NCBI GenBank assembly: GCA_017941735.1
Contig: JAGAVW010000025.1
Location: forward strand, 34,553 to 98,552
Origin: Solobacterium sp.
GTDB lineage: Bacteria; Bacillota_I; Bacilli_A; Erysipelotrichales; Erysipelotrichaceae
Direction of reading: 5' to 3'
Length of the DNA stretch: 64,000 nt
Under the pieces are notes generated by a model. It saw nothing but the letters and a program-made list of their open reading frames with translations, did not search any database and was not told the origin of the DNA. Below are positions 17,642-25,426 of this stretch, piece by piece (position 1 is the stretch's first letter; every line of letters starts with the position of its first letter). Both the position numbers and the translations under genes were made by a program.

Positions 17642-18874
17642 ATGATAAAAAGAACCATATACAAACAAGTATTAGATACTATTAAAAATAGGCCAGTCAC
17701 TTTAATAACTGGTGCAAGACAAGTCGGAAAAACAACCATCTGTAAACAACTTGTTAAAGAGAAGGCTTTTAATTATGTTTCTTTAGATAATATACGAGAA
17801 AGAAAAGAAGCAATTGATGATCCTGAAATGTTTTTACAGCTACATCCATCTCCACTAATTATCGATGAAGTGCAATATGCACCAGAATTATTTGATGTAA
17901 TTGAATCAATTGTAAATGATAGTAAATTTAAAAACGATTCTAATTATGGCATGTATGTTTTAACTGGTTCACAATCATATAATTTAATGCAAGGAGTCAG
18001 CCAATCTATGGCAGGAAGAATAGGCATAATAGAAATATCTCCTTTGAGTTATAGCGAAATAAAAAAAACTAAAGAAGAACCTTTTAATGTTGAAATTATT
18101 AAAATTCAAAATAGGATTAAATCATTAAGAATAAAAGTAGATGATTTGTATAAAATAATAATTAAAGGTTTTTATCCTGAGTTACATGATAATGCAAGTC
18201 TTGATGAAGAAAGTTTTTATGCCGATTATGTTAAGACCTATATCGAAAGAGATGTTTCGCAATTAATTAATGTTAAAGATAAATTGTTATTTCAATCTTT
18301 TTTAGAATTAATTGCATCAATGACCGGTGAAGAGTTGGTATATGCAAATGTGTCTAAAGTTTTAGGAGTAAGTATTGATACTATTAAATCATGGATAAGT
18401 GTTTTAATGGCTGGTTCAATAATTACTTTAATTGAGCCATATAATGAAGACTCAATTACAAAAAGAATAGTAAAAAGACCAAAGATTATTTTTAATGATA
18501 CTGGTTTAGCTTGTTATTTAGCAGGATTTAATGATCCAGAGACATTAAAAAGAAGTAGATTTGCTGGGCACTTTGTGGAAACATATATAATAAACGAAAT
18601 TATAAAATCATATAAAAACAATAACGAATCTTGTCGTTTCTATTATTATCGTGATAGTAACCAAAACGAAATTGATTTAATTATGTTAAAGAATGGAGTT
18701 CTTACACCAATAGAATGTAAAACAGGGGTTAAATTTAACTCTTCTAATGTCAAGAGTTTTAAGCAATTGAATAAAACTAAATACGAAATAGGAACAGGCT
18801 GTATAATATGTAATACTGACACAATTTATAAGGTGGATGACAACGTATATGCTATACCAATAACATCTATTTAG
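17642..18874 (+). CDS. AAA-type ATPase of the DUF4143 family
   Basis: A 410-residue cytoplasmic protein. The Walker A motif GARQVGKTT lies at residues 24-32 and the Walker B region LIIDEVQYAPEL follows, with LTGSQSYNLM as sensor 1. The C-terminal half has the DUF4143 pattern: RPKIIFNDTGLACYLAG, FVETYIINEI, then FYYYRDSNQNEIDLIML and TPIECKTG, which resembles a degraded restriction-endonuclease-like core. The start at 17642 has GAGG at good spacing; earlier in-frame codons do not. Such ATPases are common and patchily distributed, often in accessory DNA; their cellular role is not established. Its AT-rich codon use differs from the ribosomal genes next to it. Confidence 0.88.
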   Translation: MIKRTIYKQVLDTIKNRPVTLITGARQVGKTTICKQLVKEKAFNYVSLDNIRERKEAIDDPEMFLQLHPSPLIIDEVQYAPELFDVIESIVNDSKFKNDSNYGMYVLTGSQSYNLMQGVSQSMAGRIGIIEISPLSYSEIKKTKEEPFNVEIIKIQNRIKSLRIKVDDLYKIIIKGFYPELHDNASLDEESFYADYVKTYIERDVSQLINVKDKLLFQSFLELIASMTGEELVYANVSKVLGVSIDTIKSWISVLMAGSIITLIEPYNEDSITKRIVKRPKIIFNDTGLACYLAGFNDPETLKRSRFAGHFVETYIINEIIKSYKNNNESCRFYYYRDSNQNEIDLIMLKNGVLTPIECKTGVKFNSSNVKSFKQLNKTKYEIGTGCIICNTDTIYKVDDNVYAIPITSI

Positions 18875-18892
18875 TTATCAAAATAATGACCA

Positions 18893-18914
18893 AATAAAGT
18901 CCTGGAAATAGGAA
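18893..18914 (+). repeat. Diverged third copy of the rplQ-terminator core
   Basis: TCCTGGAAATAGGA (18900-18913) differs by one base from TCCTAGAAATAGGA in the hairpins at 17541 and 20486, and the preceding AATAAAG resembles the AACAAAG of the second. It lies between the ATPase gene and the immunity-like genes and may mark a module border. Confidence 0.4.
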
Positions 18915-18953
18915 TAATGCATATAAAAATGTAATGATATATGTCTAAAATCA

Positions 18954-19130
18954 GTGCAAATAATCAATACAGTCGATACTTACGCAAATGGTATGCCAAC
19001 TCAATGCGAATTAGATGCTGCAAGAATGATTAACGAAGAACTCGATTTGAGAGGAGATTCACATATTATCCTAATTCCGAAAAATGTAGATGTTTCAGAA
19101 ATTTCTGATTATTTAAGGGGGAACAAATAA
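18954..19130 (+). pseudogene. Remnant of a C-terminal coding segment, possibly of a polymorphic toxin
   Basis: One frame is open from a GTG at 18954 to TAA at 19128-19130 and encodes TVDTYANGMPTQCELDAARM, then INEELDLRG and DSHIILIPKN, closing with SDYLRGNK. It reads like the folded end of a larger protein and has no ribosome binding site at its front. It abuts the next gene by one base. A toxin tail in front of immunity-like genes is the usual polymorphic toxin layout, but I do not recognise the domain. It could also be a genuine small gene. Confidence 0.4.
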
Positions 19131-19131
19131 T

Positions 19132-19665
19132 ATGAATTTAGACATTAACTACTTTTGTACATACGATGAACAAGAAAAATTACTTAACTTTTTGCTTGAT
19201 TCAAATTCGTTAACAGTATATTCTGACGGGATCAAGAAAAATAAAGAGGATTTTTTGGTGAAAACATTCAATGAAGAATTAAAAAAAACCCACAGAAGAG
19301 CAGATGGACATAATGAATATTTTTTTAGTTTTGATAAGGAAGTCGAGATAAGGACACTTTGGACAAAAGGAGATGATTCAATAAGTTATTTACTCGGCCC
19401 ATCTGACATCAATTGTAATGGTATAGATGTAAAAGCCTGTTCCTATGAAGATAATATGATTCTATTTGGTAGAATTTCTACTATATTTGTTAATGATAAA
19501 AAGATAGAAGCTTTTAAAGAATTAAAAAAGTTTATGCGTGGAAAATATAAGAAGAAAGGTAGATGGTATATATCAAACACAATATTAGATAATCCATCTA
19601 ATTATAGACTTATTCCGGTTGCTGCTAGATTACAACCAATAGAAGGAGACTTAAAATTTTATTAA
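19132..19665 (+). CDS. Hypothetical protein, possible immunity protein
   Basis: A 177-residue soluble protein, MNLDINYFCTYDEQEKLLNF, with no signal peptide or membrane segment. It is rich in Lys, Asn and aromatic residues, and FMRGKYKKKGRWYISNTI is notable near the C-terminus. I do not recognise the family. A GGGGG run precedes the start, which lies one base behind the stop of the remnant upstream. Size, composition and position between a toxin-like tail and an SMI1/KNR4-type gene fit an immunity protein, which is inference. Confidence 0.6.
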   Translation: MNLDINYFCTYDEQEKLLNFLLDSNSLTVYSDGIKKNKEDFLVKTFNEELKKTHRRADGHNEYFFSFDKEVEIRTLWTKGDDSISYLLGPSDINCNGIDVKACSYEDNMILFGRISTIFVNDKKIEAFKELKKFMRGKYKKKGRWYISNTILDNPSNYRLIPVAARLQPIEGDLKFY

Positions 19666-19754
19666 TACTTAGTATAAGATCCAACTTGTTTAGAAAAACA
19701 CTCATGAACAATTTTCACATTTTGGTTAGCATAGCTTTTATAAATAGGAGGTAT

Positions 19755-20333
19755 ATGAAAATGTTAATATCGTGTTTTCGAAATGAAGATAATATGAATA
19801 ATCTATTAATGTTTGAAGAGCGCTATTCGATTATTCTACCGAATGATTATAAGAGATTTATAATTAAATATAACGGAGGTTACACTCCTGAAACATATGT
19901 TTCTAAGTGTAAAAGCAACATCAATGTTTTGTTCGGTTTAAACATAAAAGAAGAAGAATATGATTTAAACACTATACTTGAGAATAAAGGATTGGCTTAT
20001 GAAATGTTAAAACAAGAACTATTGGTGATTGGCGAAAACGAATGGGGAGACTATTTTTCTATAAACATTAATAAAACATCAAATAATTACGGAGGAGTTA
20101 CTTTTAAATACCACGACAAGGAGAAGATATTATACACAGCTGAATCATTTGAAAAATTCACAAAACTATGTAAAAGCAGAGTTTTAGAAAAACCGTGGTC
20201 AATTGAAGAACGTTGGGAAAGGGTTAGAAAAGCGGGCAACGAAGATAAAATAAATGATTATATTTTAAAAACGTGGCGAGACGAGATAGATTTTTATGAA
20301 AGTATTAATCAAGAAGAGTTGATACTGGATTAA
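19755..20333 (+). CDS. SMI1/KNR4 (SUKH) family protein, likely immunity protein
   Basis: A 192-residue protein with the SUKH signature near the N-terminus: ERYSIILPNDYKRFIIKYNG and then GGYTPETY, followed by LLVIGENEWGDYFSININK. SUKH proteins in bacteria mostly neutralise polymorphic nuclease toxins. AGGAGG (19746-19751) precedes two in-frame ATGs at 19755 and 19761; the second has the more usual spacing, so the start is uncertain by two codons. Co-direction with the preceding immunity-like gene supports an immunity array within the island. Confidence 0.8.
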   Translation: MKMLISCFRNEDNMNNLLMFEERYSIILPNDYKRFIIKYNGGYTPETYVSKCKSNINVLFGLNIKEEEYDLNTILENKGLAYEMLKQELLVIGENEWGDYFSININKTSNNYGGVTFKYHDKEKILYTAESFEKFTKLCKSRVLEKPWSIEERWERVRKAGNEDKINDYILKTWRDEIDFYESINQEELILD

Positions 20334-20438
20334 AAAAATGAATACTTACATCGTTAATACGACCGTTAATCACTTACACAGTTTGCTTGAAATAGTCACC
20401 CGTTAATTGTTAATAATATTAATAAAATACCCAATAAT

Positions 20439-20482
20439 CGCAGAGGCGATGCTGCACCAATGGCTATCATTGAATTAGTATA
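20439..20482 (+). repeat. rplQ 3'-end direct repeat, copy 2
   Basis: In the frame of rplQ it encodes [14 protein letters not shown] and a TAG stop. It has no start or upstream L17 sequence, so it is a fragment. The last 35 nt are identical to copy 1 and the first three codons are synonymous variants. Confidence 0.85.
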
Positions 20483-20485
20483 GTA

Positions 20486-20517
20486 ACAAAGCTCCTAGAA
20501 ATAGGAGCTTTGTTTTA
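20486..20517 (+). terminator. Terminator behind rplQ repeat copy 2
   Basis: ACAAAGCTCCTA and TAGGAGCTTTGT form a perfect 12-bp stem with a GAAA tetraloop followed by TTT. It is stronger than the present rplQ terminator and may be the ancestral one. Confidence 0.8.
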
Positions 20518-20559
20518 TAAAAAGAGAAAGCTAGACAAGTGCTAGTAGAGAGTTTTATT

Positions 20560-21306
20560 TCAAAATAATAGTATTTCAATGCATTTAAAAACAAAGTAGA
20601 AAACATGAATCATAAAAATACAGAACAATACAAGTAAAAGGGTGTATTTCACTCCACCACCAGAAATCGTAGTTAATCTTTTTAGCATGGAGTTATTTTC
20701 ATCCCCAGTAAGAAACATATAGTTACGATTTGTTAATCGATCAATGATATAGACAATGCAAGCAATACACAAGATTGTAAAAATGGATTTCCAAACGTCT
20801 CCATAATCAATGGAAATCTCTCTAAAAACAAAACGCATTGTCACATAGGCGATAATTAATCCGTGGAAAAGAAATTGATGAAGGGTGAAGAAATTCCAAA
20901 CGGGAAGCGCATCGGTGGTTGGATAGATAAGTGCCATAATGGCAGCAGGCAAAAATAAAACTAATAACATAACGCGAATAAAAGTGATATTAGGATTAAA
21001 CGCATCAACCACAATACAATAGGCACCAAAACTACAAATTTCGATTGGAATATAGTTCAATGCATCTCCATGATTTAAATAGATAACAAGTAATTTAATC
21101 GCTTCGCTCACCATCAAAGTAAGAGCTGTCACTTTTCGAATCATGGATTGCGTTTCAGCATTTGCATGGATATAAATAAGCGTGATAAAAAAAGTAAATA
21201 AAACGACAACCAATAACATGAGTAGATGCTTTTTAGAAAATACACGATAGCCAATGTTCTTGTTGGAATCTATTTCGCGCATCCAAAAATAGTTTTTATC
21301 ATACAT
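20560..21306 (-). CDS. YwaF/TIGR02206-type integral membrane protein
   Basis: A 248-residue protein with about six or seven membrane segments (for example HLLMLLVVVLFTFFITLIYI and VMLLVLFLPAAIMALIYPTT). The motif YIPIEICSFGAY and a later HQFLFHGLIIAY fit the YwaF/TMEM164-type family, whose acyltransferase-like residues lie in such positions. The function in bacteria is not firmly known. The gene has TATAAT exactly 6 nt before the ATG and no ribosome binding site, suggesting leaderless mRNA. Confidence 0.75.
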   Translation of the reverse strand: MYDKNYFWMREIDSNKNIGYRVFSKKHLLMLLVVVLFTFFITLIYIHANAETQSMIRKVTALTLMVSEAIKLLVIYLNHGDALNYIPIEICSFGAYCIVVDAFNPNITFIRVMLLVLFLPAAIMALIYPTTDALPVWNFFTLHQFLFHGLIIAYVTMRFVFREISIDYGDVWKSIFTILCIACIVYIIDRLTNRNYMFLTGDENNSMLKRLTTISGGGVKYTLLLVLFCIFMIHVFYFVFKCIEILLF

Positions 21307-21312
21307 ACATTT

Positions 21313-21318
21313 ATTATA
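21313..21318 (-). promoter_or_regulatory. -10 element six bases before the YwaF-type start
   Basis: TATAAT on the minus strand, 6 nt before ATG 21306. Transcription would begin at or within a base of the start codon. No good -35 is seen. Confidence 0.5.
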
Positions 21319-21423
21319 GTCGATTTAAACAGGAAAACTTTAAAAAGACACCTTAAAAATTGGAATATCCATTGGTTTACAGAATTTACTCTAGTTGGAT
21401 CATTAGAAAAGACAGATAGAATA

Positions 21424-21453
21424 AATCCATTTCGAAACGAAGCGAAATGGATT
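21424..21453. repeat. Orphan 11-bp inverted repeat
   Basis: AATCCATTTCG (21424-21434) and CGAAATGGATT (21443-21453) pair perfectly over an 8-nt loop. No gene ends here on either strand, and the 260-nt gap 21307-21566 otherwise shows only promoters. It may be the terminator of a lost gene. Confidence 0.5.
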
Positions 21454-21552
21454 CTTCTATAGTGGTTTATATATTAGCCATTATCACCTTTTTATCTTGT
21501 TTCGTTTTGAAACGATAAAGAGGTTTGCTACATACTTTTGGTGGACAAACGC

Positions 21553-21558
21553 TATAAT
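21553..21558 (+). promoter_or_regulatory. -10 element just before the YhhN-type gene
   Basis: TATAAT ends 8 nt before ATG 21567. The transcript would have at most a two-base leader, and no ribosome binding site is present. Confidence 0.5.
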
Positions 21559-21566
21559 GAAAATAG

Positions 21567-22232
21567 ATGAAATATGTATTCTTAATACTATTAATCGTTT
21601 TTACGGTAAAACATTTAATTGATAGTTGGAATGATGATGCGAAAAAAAGAGCATACACAAAACCATTCTTACTTATTTTGATTATTCTTTTTTACTTGTT
21701 TTCTACAGAAGAATATTCGATTCCTTTATTGATAGCTTTAACAGCTAGCTGGTTAGGTGATCTATTATTAATCCCTAAAGGGCATAAATGGTTTACGTTG
21801 GGTGGCATTAGTTTTATGATTAGCCACTTTTTCTATATCTTTGCCTTTTATGGCAGCATTCAGTTTTCTAAAATACCTTGGATTATGATCATACTAATTG
21901 CGTTGCTTTATTATGGAATCTCTTTAAAGATTATCTTCATGCTTAAAAAGGATACGTCCAAGATTATGATAGCGACCATCTATTTTTATCTGTTATGTAA
22001 TAGCACAATGAATGTGTTTGCGTTAATGCGCTTTATCAGCCATCCTTCAGTTGGCTCCTTCATTGCGTTTATTGGTGCATTATTATTCTTTATTTCGGAT
22101 TGTACTGTCATTCTCGTGCGCTATTCAAAGAAACCTGAAATCATTTTCAAGAAACATTTTACAGTGATGCTAACGTATATTGTTGGACAGTTTTTGATTA
22201 CACTCGGAATTGTGTTAGGCAATGTTAGGTGA
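21567..22232 (+). CDS. YhhN/TMEM86 family membrane protein (lysoplasmalogenase-like)
   Basis: A 221-residue protein with about eight membrane helices. AYTKPFLLILIILFYLFST, then ALTASWLGDLLLIP, GGISFMISHFFYIFAFYGS and GALLFFISDCTVILVRY follow the YhhN pattern with its conserved acidic residues in helices. Vertebrate TMEM86 members cleave the vinyl ether bond of lysoplasmalogens. Plasmalogens occur in many anaerobic Firmicutes, so the same activity is plausible here. The divergent neighbour is another lipid-type membrane protein. Confidence 0.8.
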   Translation: MKYVFLILLIVFTVKHLIDSWNDDAKKRAYTKPFLLILIILFYLFSTEEYSIPLLIALTASWLGDLLLIPKGHKWFTLGGISFMISHFFYIFAFYGSIQFSKIPWIMIILIALLYYGISLKIIFMLKKDTSKIMIATIYFYLLCNSTMNVFALMRFISHPSVGSFIAFIGALLFFISDCTVILVRYSKKPEIIFKKHFTVMLTYIVGQFLITLGIVLGNVR

Positions 22233-22319
22233 TTGTAAAAAAGGTAGGATTGTTTGACGGTGAGGAATACAATGGATGATATAGTTAATTAAAAATGAAT
22301 TTGAAAGGATCTATAAAAG

Positions 22320-22976
22320 ATGAACAAATTATGGAAATTAGGACTCAGTTCGATTCTAGTATATGGCTTAGCTTCATGTGGGAATAAAACAGAAGCAGTG
22401 GATCCAAATTTTGAATGGAGTCGACAAGGTGTGTTTCAATCGGAAGATGAATCAGAGATGATGATGGTGTATAAGTCTGAGACACCAGGTTATGAAGGTT
22501 GGTCTGTTGGTTATTATGCAGGTGAAGAGGTGCACGGTTGGATTATTCAACAAGAAGGGAATACGTTGCATGGAAACTTGACTGCTCCTGGGGAAGGAGA
22601 AGAATATATTGTCACAGTGAAAGAATCTGGAGAAAAGGATTTATTGTTGATCACACCAGATGGGAAAGAACATACATTTAAACCAAAAGAGCTTCCTCCA
22701 GTTGTGGCAACTATGACGGTCAATACAGAAGGTCTAGGAAGACTTGCGTATGCTAGAGAAGGGGAAGAGGTTGTATTTGATGAAAACTTCCCAACCCAAT
22801 CAATCTATGAAGGATTAGCTGAACCAACAACTTTCACAATTACTGCTAAGCCAGATGAAGGATGGAAGTTCGTGAAGTGGAAGTTGAATGGGGAAGACTA
22901 TTCCACAGAAGATACCATCACCGTTCATGTTGATCAAAATATGGATTTGGTTGCGGTATTTGAATTTGAGAATTAA
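22320..22976 (+). CDS. Lipoprotein with InlB B-repeat-like domain
   Basis: A 218-residue lipoprotein with signal peptide and lipobox LASC (cysteine at residue 20). The middle part (residues 30-125) is unknown. The C-terminal 75 residues are a bacterial repeat domain of the InlB B-repeat kind: FTITAKPDEGWKFVKWKLNG, then TVHVDQNMDLVAVFE. The same fold family is used many times in the giant surface protein at 51160. It is anchored at the outer membrane face and may bind another surface component. AAAGGATC serves as ribosome binding site, and a terminator follows. Confidence 0.8.
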   Translation: MNKLWKLGLSSILVYGLASCGNKTEAVDPNFEWSRQGVFQSEDESEMMMVYKSETPGYEGWSVGYYAGEEVHGWIIQQEGNTLHGNLTAPGEGEEYIVTVKESGEKDLLLITPDGKEHTFKPKELPPVVATMTVNTEGLGRLAYAREGEEVVFDENFPTQSIYEGLAEPTTFTITAKPDEGWKFVKWKLNGEDYSTEDTITVHVDQNMDLVAVFEFEN

Positions 22977-22991
22977 TTATGTATATACAAC

Positions 22992-23014
22992 AAAAAGGGA
23001 AATATCCCTTTTTG
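22992..23014 (+). terminator. Intrinsic terminator after the lipoprotein gene
   Basis: AAAAAGGGA and TCCCTTTTT form a 9-bp stem with a 4-nt loop. The A and T runs on both sides make it potentially bidirectional. Confidence 0.8.
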
Positions 23015-23100
23015 ATTTGGTATTCTTGCCAAATAGAATAACGAATCACCTACTTGCCCAAACAATCGAAGAGAATATGATATTTATTACACATGATTAA
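23011..23100 (+). pseudogene. C-terminal remnant of a PIN-domain-like protein
   Basis: The segment NHLLAQTIEENMIFITHD ends at a stop at 23098-23100. It closely resembles the end of VapC-type PIN domains, where an aspartate follows the strand in 'IEENM.FITHD'. Nothing upstream belongs to it, because the lipoprotein terminator lies there. I read it as a decayed toxin fragment; chance similarity is possible over so few residues. Confidence 0.4.
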
Positions 23101-23223
23101 AAATTTAAATCTTATAAAAGTAAAAATATCATGTTCGAATAAATCACAAATAGTGCATAAGCGCTTTTTTGTTTGGAGTTTGTGTTGGTATAATGAAAAA
23201 AAGAGAGTTTAGAGGGAAACATC

Positions 23224-25173
23224 ATGAAAAAGAAGAAGAGTTTTTTAAGTATCTTATGTACACTCTTTATTGTTTCCGCTAGCCTTTGTATGTGGCAGGC
23301 AAACAATATCCAAAAAGATCATGGTCAGATTGAGATTCTAGATGGTGCAATTGATCGTGGGGATGGTTTATTAATGTACAAGCTTTATAAACCACAAACC
23401 GCAACGAGCCAAAATAAAGCACCAGCTGTTTTGTTGCTGCATGGCTATCAAAACGATCATGAAACCTGTGCAGCTTATGCGATTGAACTCGCAAGAAGAG
23501 GGGCAGTTGTTCTTAGTTTAGATGAGTATGGGCATGGCGCAAGTACACTTGGGTTATTGAATCGAGGTTATGTCAATCATGTTGTGAAAGTGAATTATGG
23601 GGAAGATTCGGTTGAGGATGGAACTTTCAAAAGTATTGGTGGTTCCTTACGCTATCGCGTCTTGATGAATTTTTCAAATTTATCTTTCTTCAAGGACCGT
23701 TATTCCAAAGACGATGCGGGCAATCGAATCATTGATTCTTCTTGTGGCGGTAGTATTGCCTATGACTTTTTATCAAAGTTAGATTATGTGGATAATAAGC
23801 GCATGGCTGTATCGGGTCACTCGATGGGAACTTGGTCAAGTTGGAGTGTGGCAGCGGATTACGCAAATACAGACATTGCCCCAAGAGCCATTGTCTTACA
23901 GTGTGGAGAATTATTTACGAATGATGCGTATGATGCTTCAAAGATAAAGTTTAATAATGTCTTATTATTACAGGCAAAATACGATGAGTTTTCTTACTTT
24001 AGAGATTACAAACGAGTCGTCGATGATAATTTATTGAAATCAAATTTACGTACATCTTTCTTAAATACCACGGCTGAAAAAGCAAAGTGGAATACGACGT
24101 ATGGAAACTTTGAAGATGGAAGTGCACGTCGCATGGAACTTCTTTATACCAATCACCGTTTAACCACGCATCATATTGGTGGCTTAAATGTCGCAATCGA
24201 TTGGTTTGATCAAGCAATCGGTTTACCAAATCGGATTTCACAAGTCATTGCGATTCAAAAAGAATACTATGTATTAACGGCGATGCTTCTTGTGTTGGCG
24301 AGTCTATTCCCACTCATGGCTTTATTGTTGGATATGAAATTCTTTGAAGGTATAAAACAAACCTTACCACCAATTGAACATTGTGTTTCAAAAGAAGGAT
24401 GGCGAAAGGGTGCACTGATTACGATTTTCTTATCTGGTGCAACATTCCCCTTTATGACGCAACTTGGGCATGCCTTACTTCCATTACCTGAAAACATCTT
24501 CCGTATGACCATTGGGAATGGTTTCTTAGGTTGGTACTTAATTCTAATTGTGATTATGATTATCACTTCCTTTATCACTAGAAACAACAATAAGAAAAAG
24601 GGCATTGAAAATGAGAAGTTTGATTGGATGGTCTTCTTGAAGTCATTGTTATTAGCTTTTGTCTTAATGCTATTTATGTATGTGGTCAATCTTGTTTATT
24701 ATTTACTATTTGATTTGGATTTACGTTTCATTTGGCCTTTCTTCCGTCCATTTAACTTAGAACGTTTAGGTCAATTCTTTGTATATTTACCATTCTTTGC
24801 GCTTTTCTATGTATTGAATAACTCCAAGATCATGCGTGATTTACGTACCCATTCAACTTATGAAAAAGGAATCTTTGGCTTTATTAAGAATTGGTTTGCG
24901 AACTTCTTATTAATGGCAGGTGGGGTATTAATCATTGTTTTAATTGAATATATCCCATTCTTCGCGAACATTGGGCCAGGTGCAGACCTATTATTTGGAT
25001 CGACTTTTGGAGGCCCATTTATGTCTATCTTGATTCTATTCGTGCCACAAGTATTATTCTTTTCGATTCTTTGTACATATGCATATCGTTTGACGGGAAG
25101 AGCATATACTGGAGCGCTTTTAACTGCTATGTTAGCATGTTGGATTGTGACAGGTGGATCGGCAATTCTCTAA
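23224..25173 (+). CDS. Alpha/beta hydrolase fused to a multi-spanning membrane domain
   Basis: A 649-residue protein. After an N-terminal membrane segment (residues 6-24) comes an alpha/beta hydrolase domain outside the membrane, with the oxyanion region VLLLHGYQNDHE at about 69-80 and the nucleophile motif GHSMG with Ser200. From about residue 345 the chain is a membrane domain with roughly seven or eight helices (YYVLTAMLLVLASLFPLMAL and further). Substrates of such hydrolases are esters or peptides, and the membrane part suggests a lipid or envelope role. The start has AGAGGGA in front. I do not know a name for this architecture. Confidence 0.75.
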   Translation: MKKKKSFLSILCTLFIVSASLCMWQANNIQKDHGQIEILDGAIDRGDGLLMYKLYKPQTATSQNKAPAVLLLHGYQNDHETCAAYAIELARRGAVVLSLDEYGHGASTLGLLNRGYVNHVVKVNYGEDSVEDGTFKSIGGSLRYRVLMNFSNLSFFKDRYSKDDAGNRIIDSSCGGSIAYDFLSKLDYVDNKRMAVSGHSMGTWSSWSVAADYANTDIAPRAIVLQCGELFTNDAYDASKIKFNNVLLLQAKYDEFSYFRDYKRVVDDNLLKSNLRTSFLNTTAEKAKWNTTYGNFEDGSARRMELLYTNHRLTTHHIGGLNVAIDWFDQAIGLPNRISQVIAIQKEYYVLTAMLLVLASLFPLMALLLDMKFFEGIKQTLPPIEHCVSKEGWRKGALITIFLSGATFPFMTQLGHALLPLPENIFRMTIGNGFLGWYLILIVIMIITSFITRNNNKKKGIENEKFDWMVFLKSLLLAFVLMLFMYVVNLVYYLLFDLDLRFIWPFFRPFNLERLGQFFVYLPFFALFYVLNNSKIMRDLRTHSTYEKGIFGFIKNWFANFLLMAGGVLIIVLIEYIPFFANIGPGADLLFGSTFGGPFMSILILFVPQVLFFSILCTYAYRLTGRAYTGALLTAMLACWIVTGGSAIL

Positions 25174-25245
25174 AATAAATAAGTTTTATATAGATGATAG
25201 AATTTAGACAATATCTCAAATGTGTTTAGAGTTCACAAAAAACCC

Positions 25246-25273
25246 TTGCATTTAGAATAAAATAATGTAATAT
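25246..25273 (+). promoter_or_regulatory. Promoter running directly into a terminator
   Basis: TTGCAT (25246-25251), a 16-nt spacer and TAATAT (25268-25273). The predicted start near 25280 falls on the first arm of the hairpin at 25279-25298, so the product would be a very short RNA. Confidence 0.5.
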
Positions 25274-25278
25274 GTAAT

Positions 25279-25306
25279 TGAGGGAGCAATATCCCTCATT
25301 TTTTTT
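25279..25306 (+). terminator. Intrinsic terminator upstream of the IF-1 paralogue
   Basis: TGAGGGA and TCCCTCA form a 7-bp stem with a 6-nt loop, followed by eight T. It may end the hydrolase transcript or the short RNA from the promoter just upstream. Confidence 0.75.
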
Positions 25307-25397
25307 ATCTTTAAATTGGTCGTCGTCTACTTGATGACGTTTATTTTATATATCCATAAAAATATGAATCGATAATATAACCATTACTTTAAGTGGA

Positions 25398-25426
25398 ATG
25401 GCAAAAAGCAAATATATTATTGCCAT
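25398..25426. promoter_or_regulatory. Operator-like inverted repeat before the IF-1 paralogue
   Basis: ATGGCAA (25398-25404) and TTGCCAT (25420-25426) form a perfect 7-bp inverted repeat with a 15-nt spacer. TATAAT (25430-25435) follows directly, so the repeat covers the -35 region. Confidence 0.45.

Larger units (their letters stand above)
17532..20482. mobile_element. Island inserted behind rplQ, bracketed by duplicated rplQ 3' ends
   Basis: About 2.95 kb of AT-rich DNA lies between two copies of the rplQ 3' end and its terminator. It contains a DUF4143-type ATPase gene with its own promoter, a truncated coding remnant, an unknown 177-residue gene and an SMI1/KNR4-type gene. Repeats of this kind are expected from site-specific integration or homologous replacement at a gene 3' end. 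No integrase or transposase is visible, so the mechanism is open, and 'island' is the safest term. Confidence 0.5.

Noticed and set aside
22888..23010. A plus-strand gene running from inside the lipoprotein to 23100
   Set aside because: Its first part is the wrong frame of the lipoprotein gene and crosses a terminator. Only the last 29 codons look protein-like, and these are reported as a remnant.
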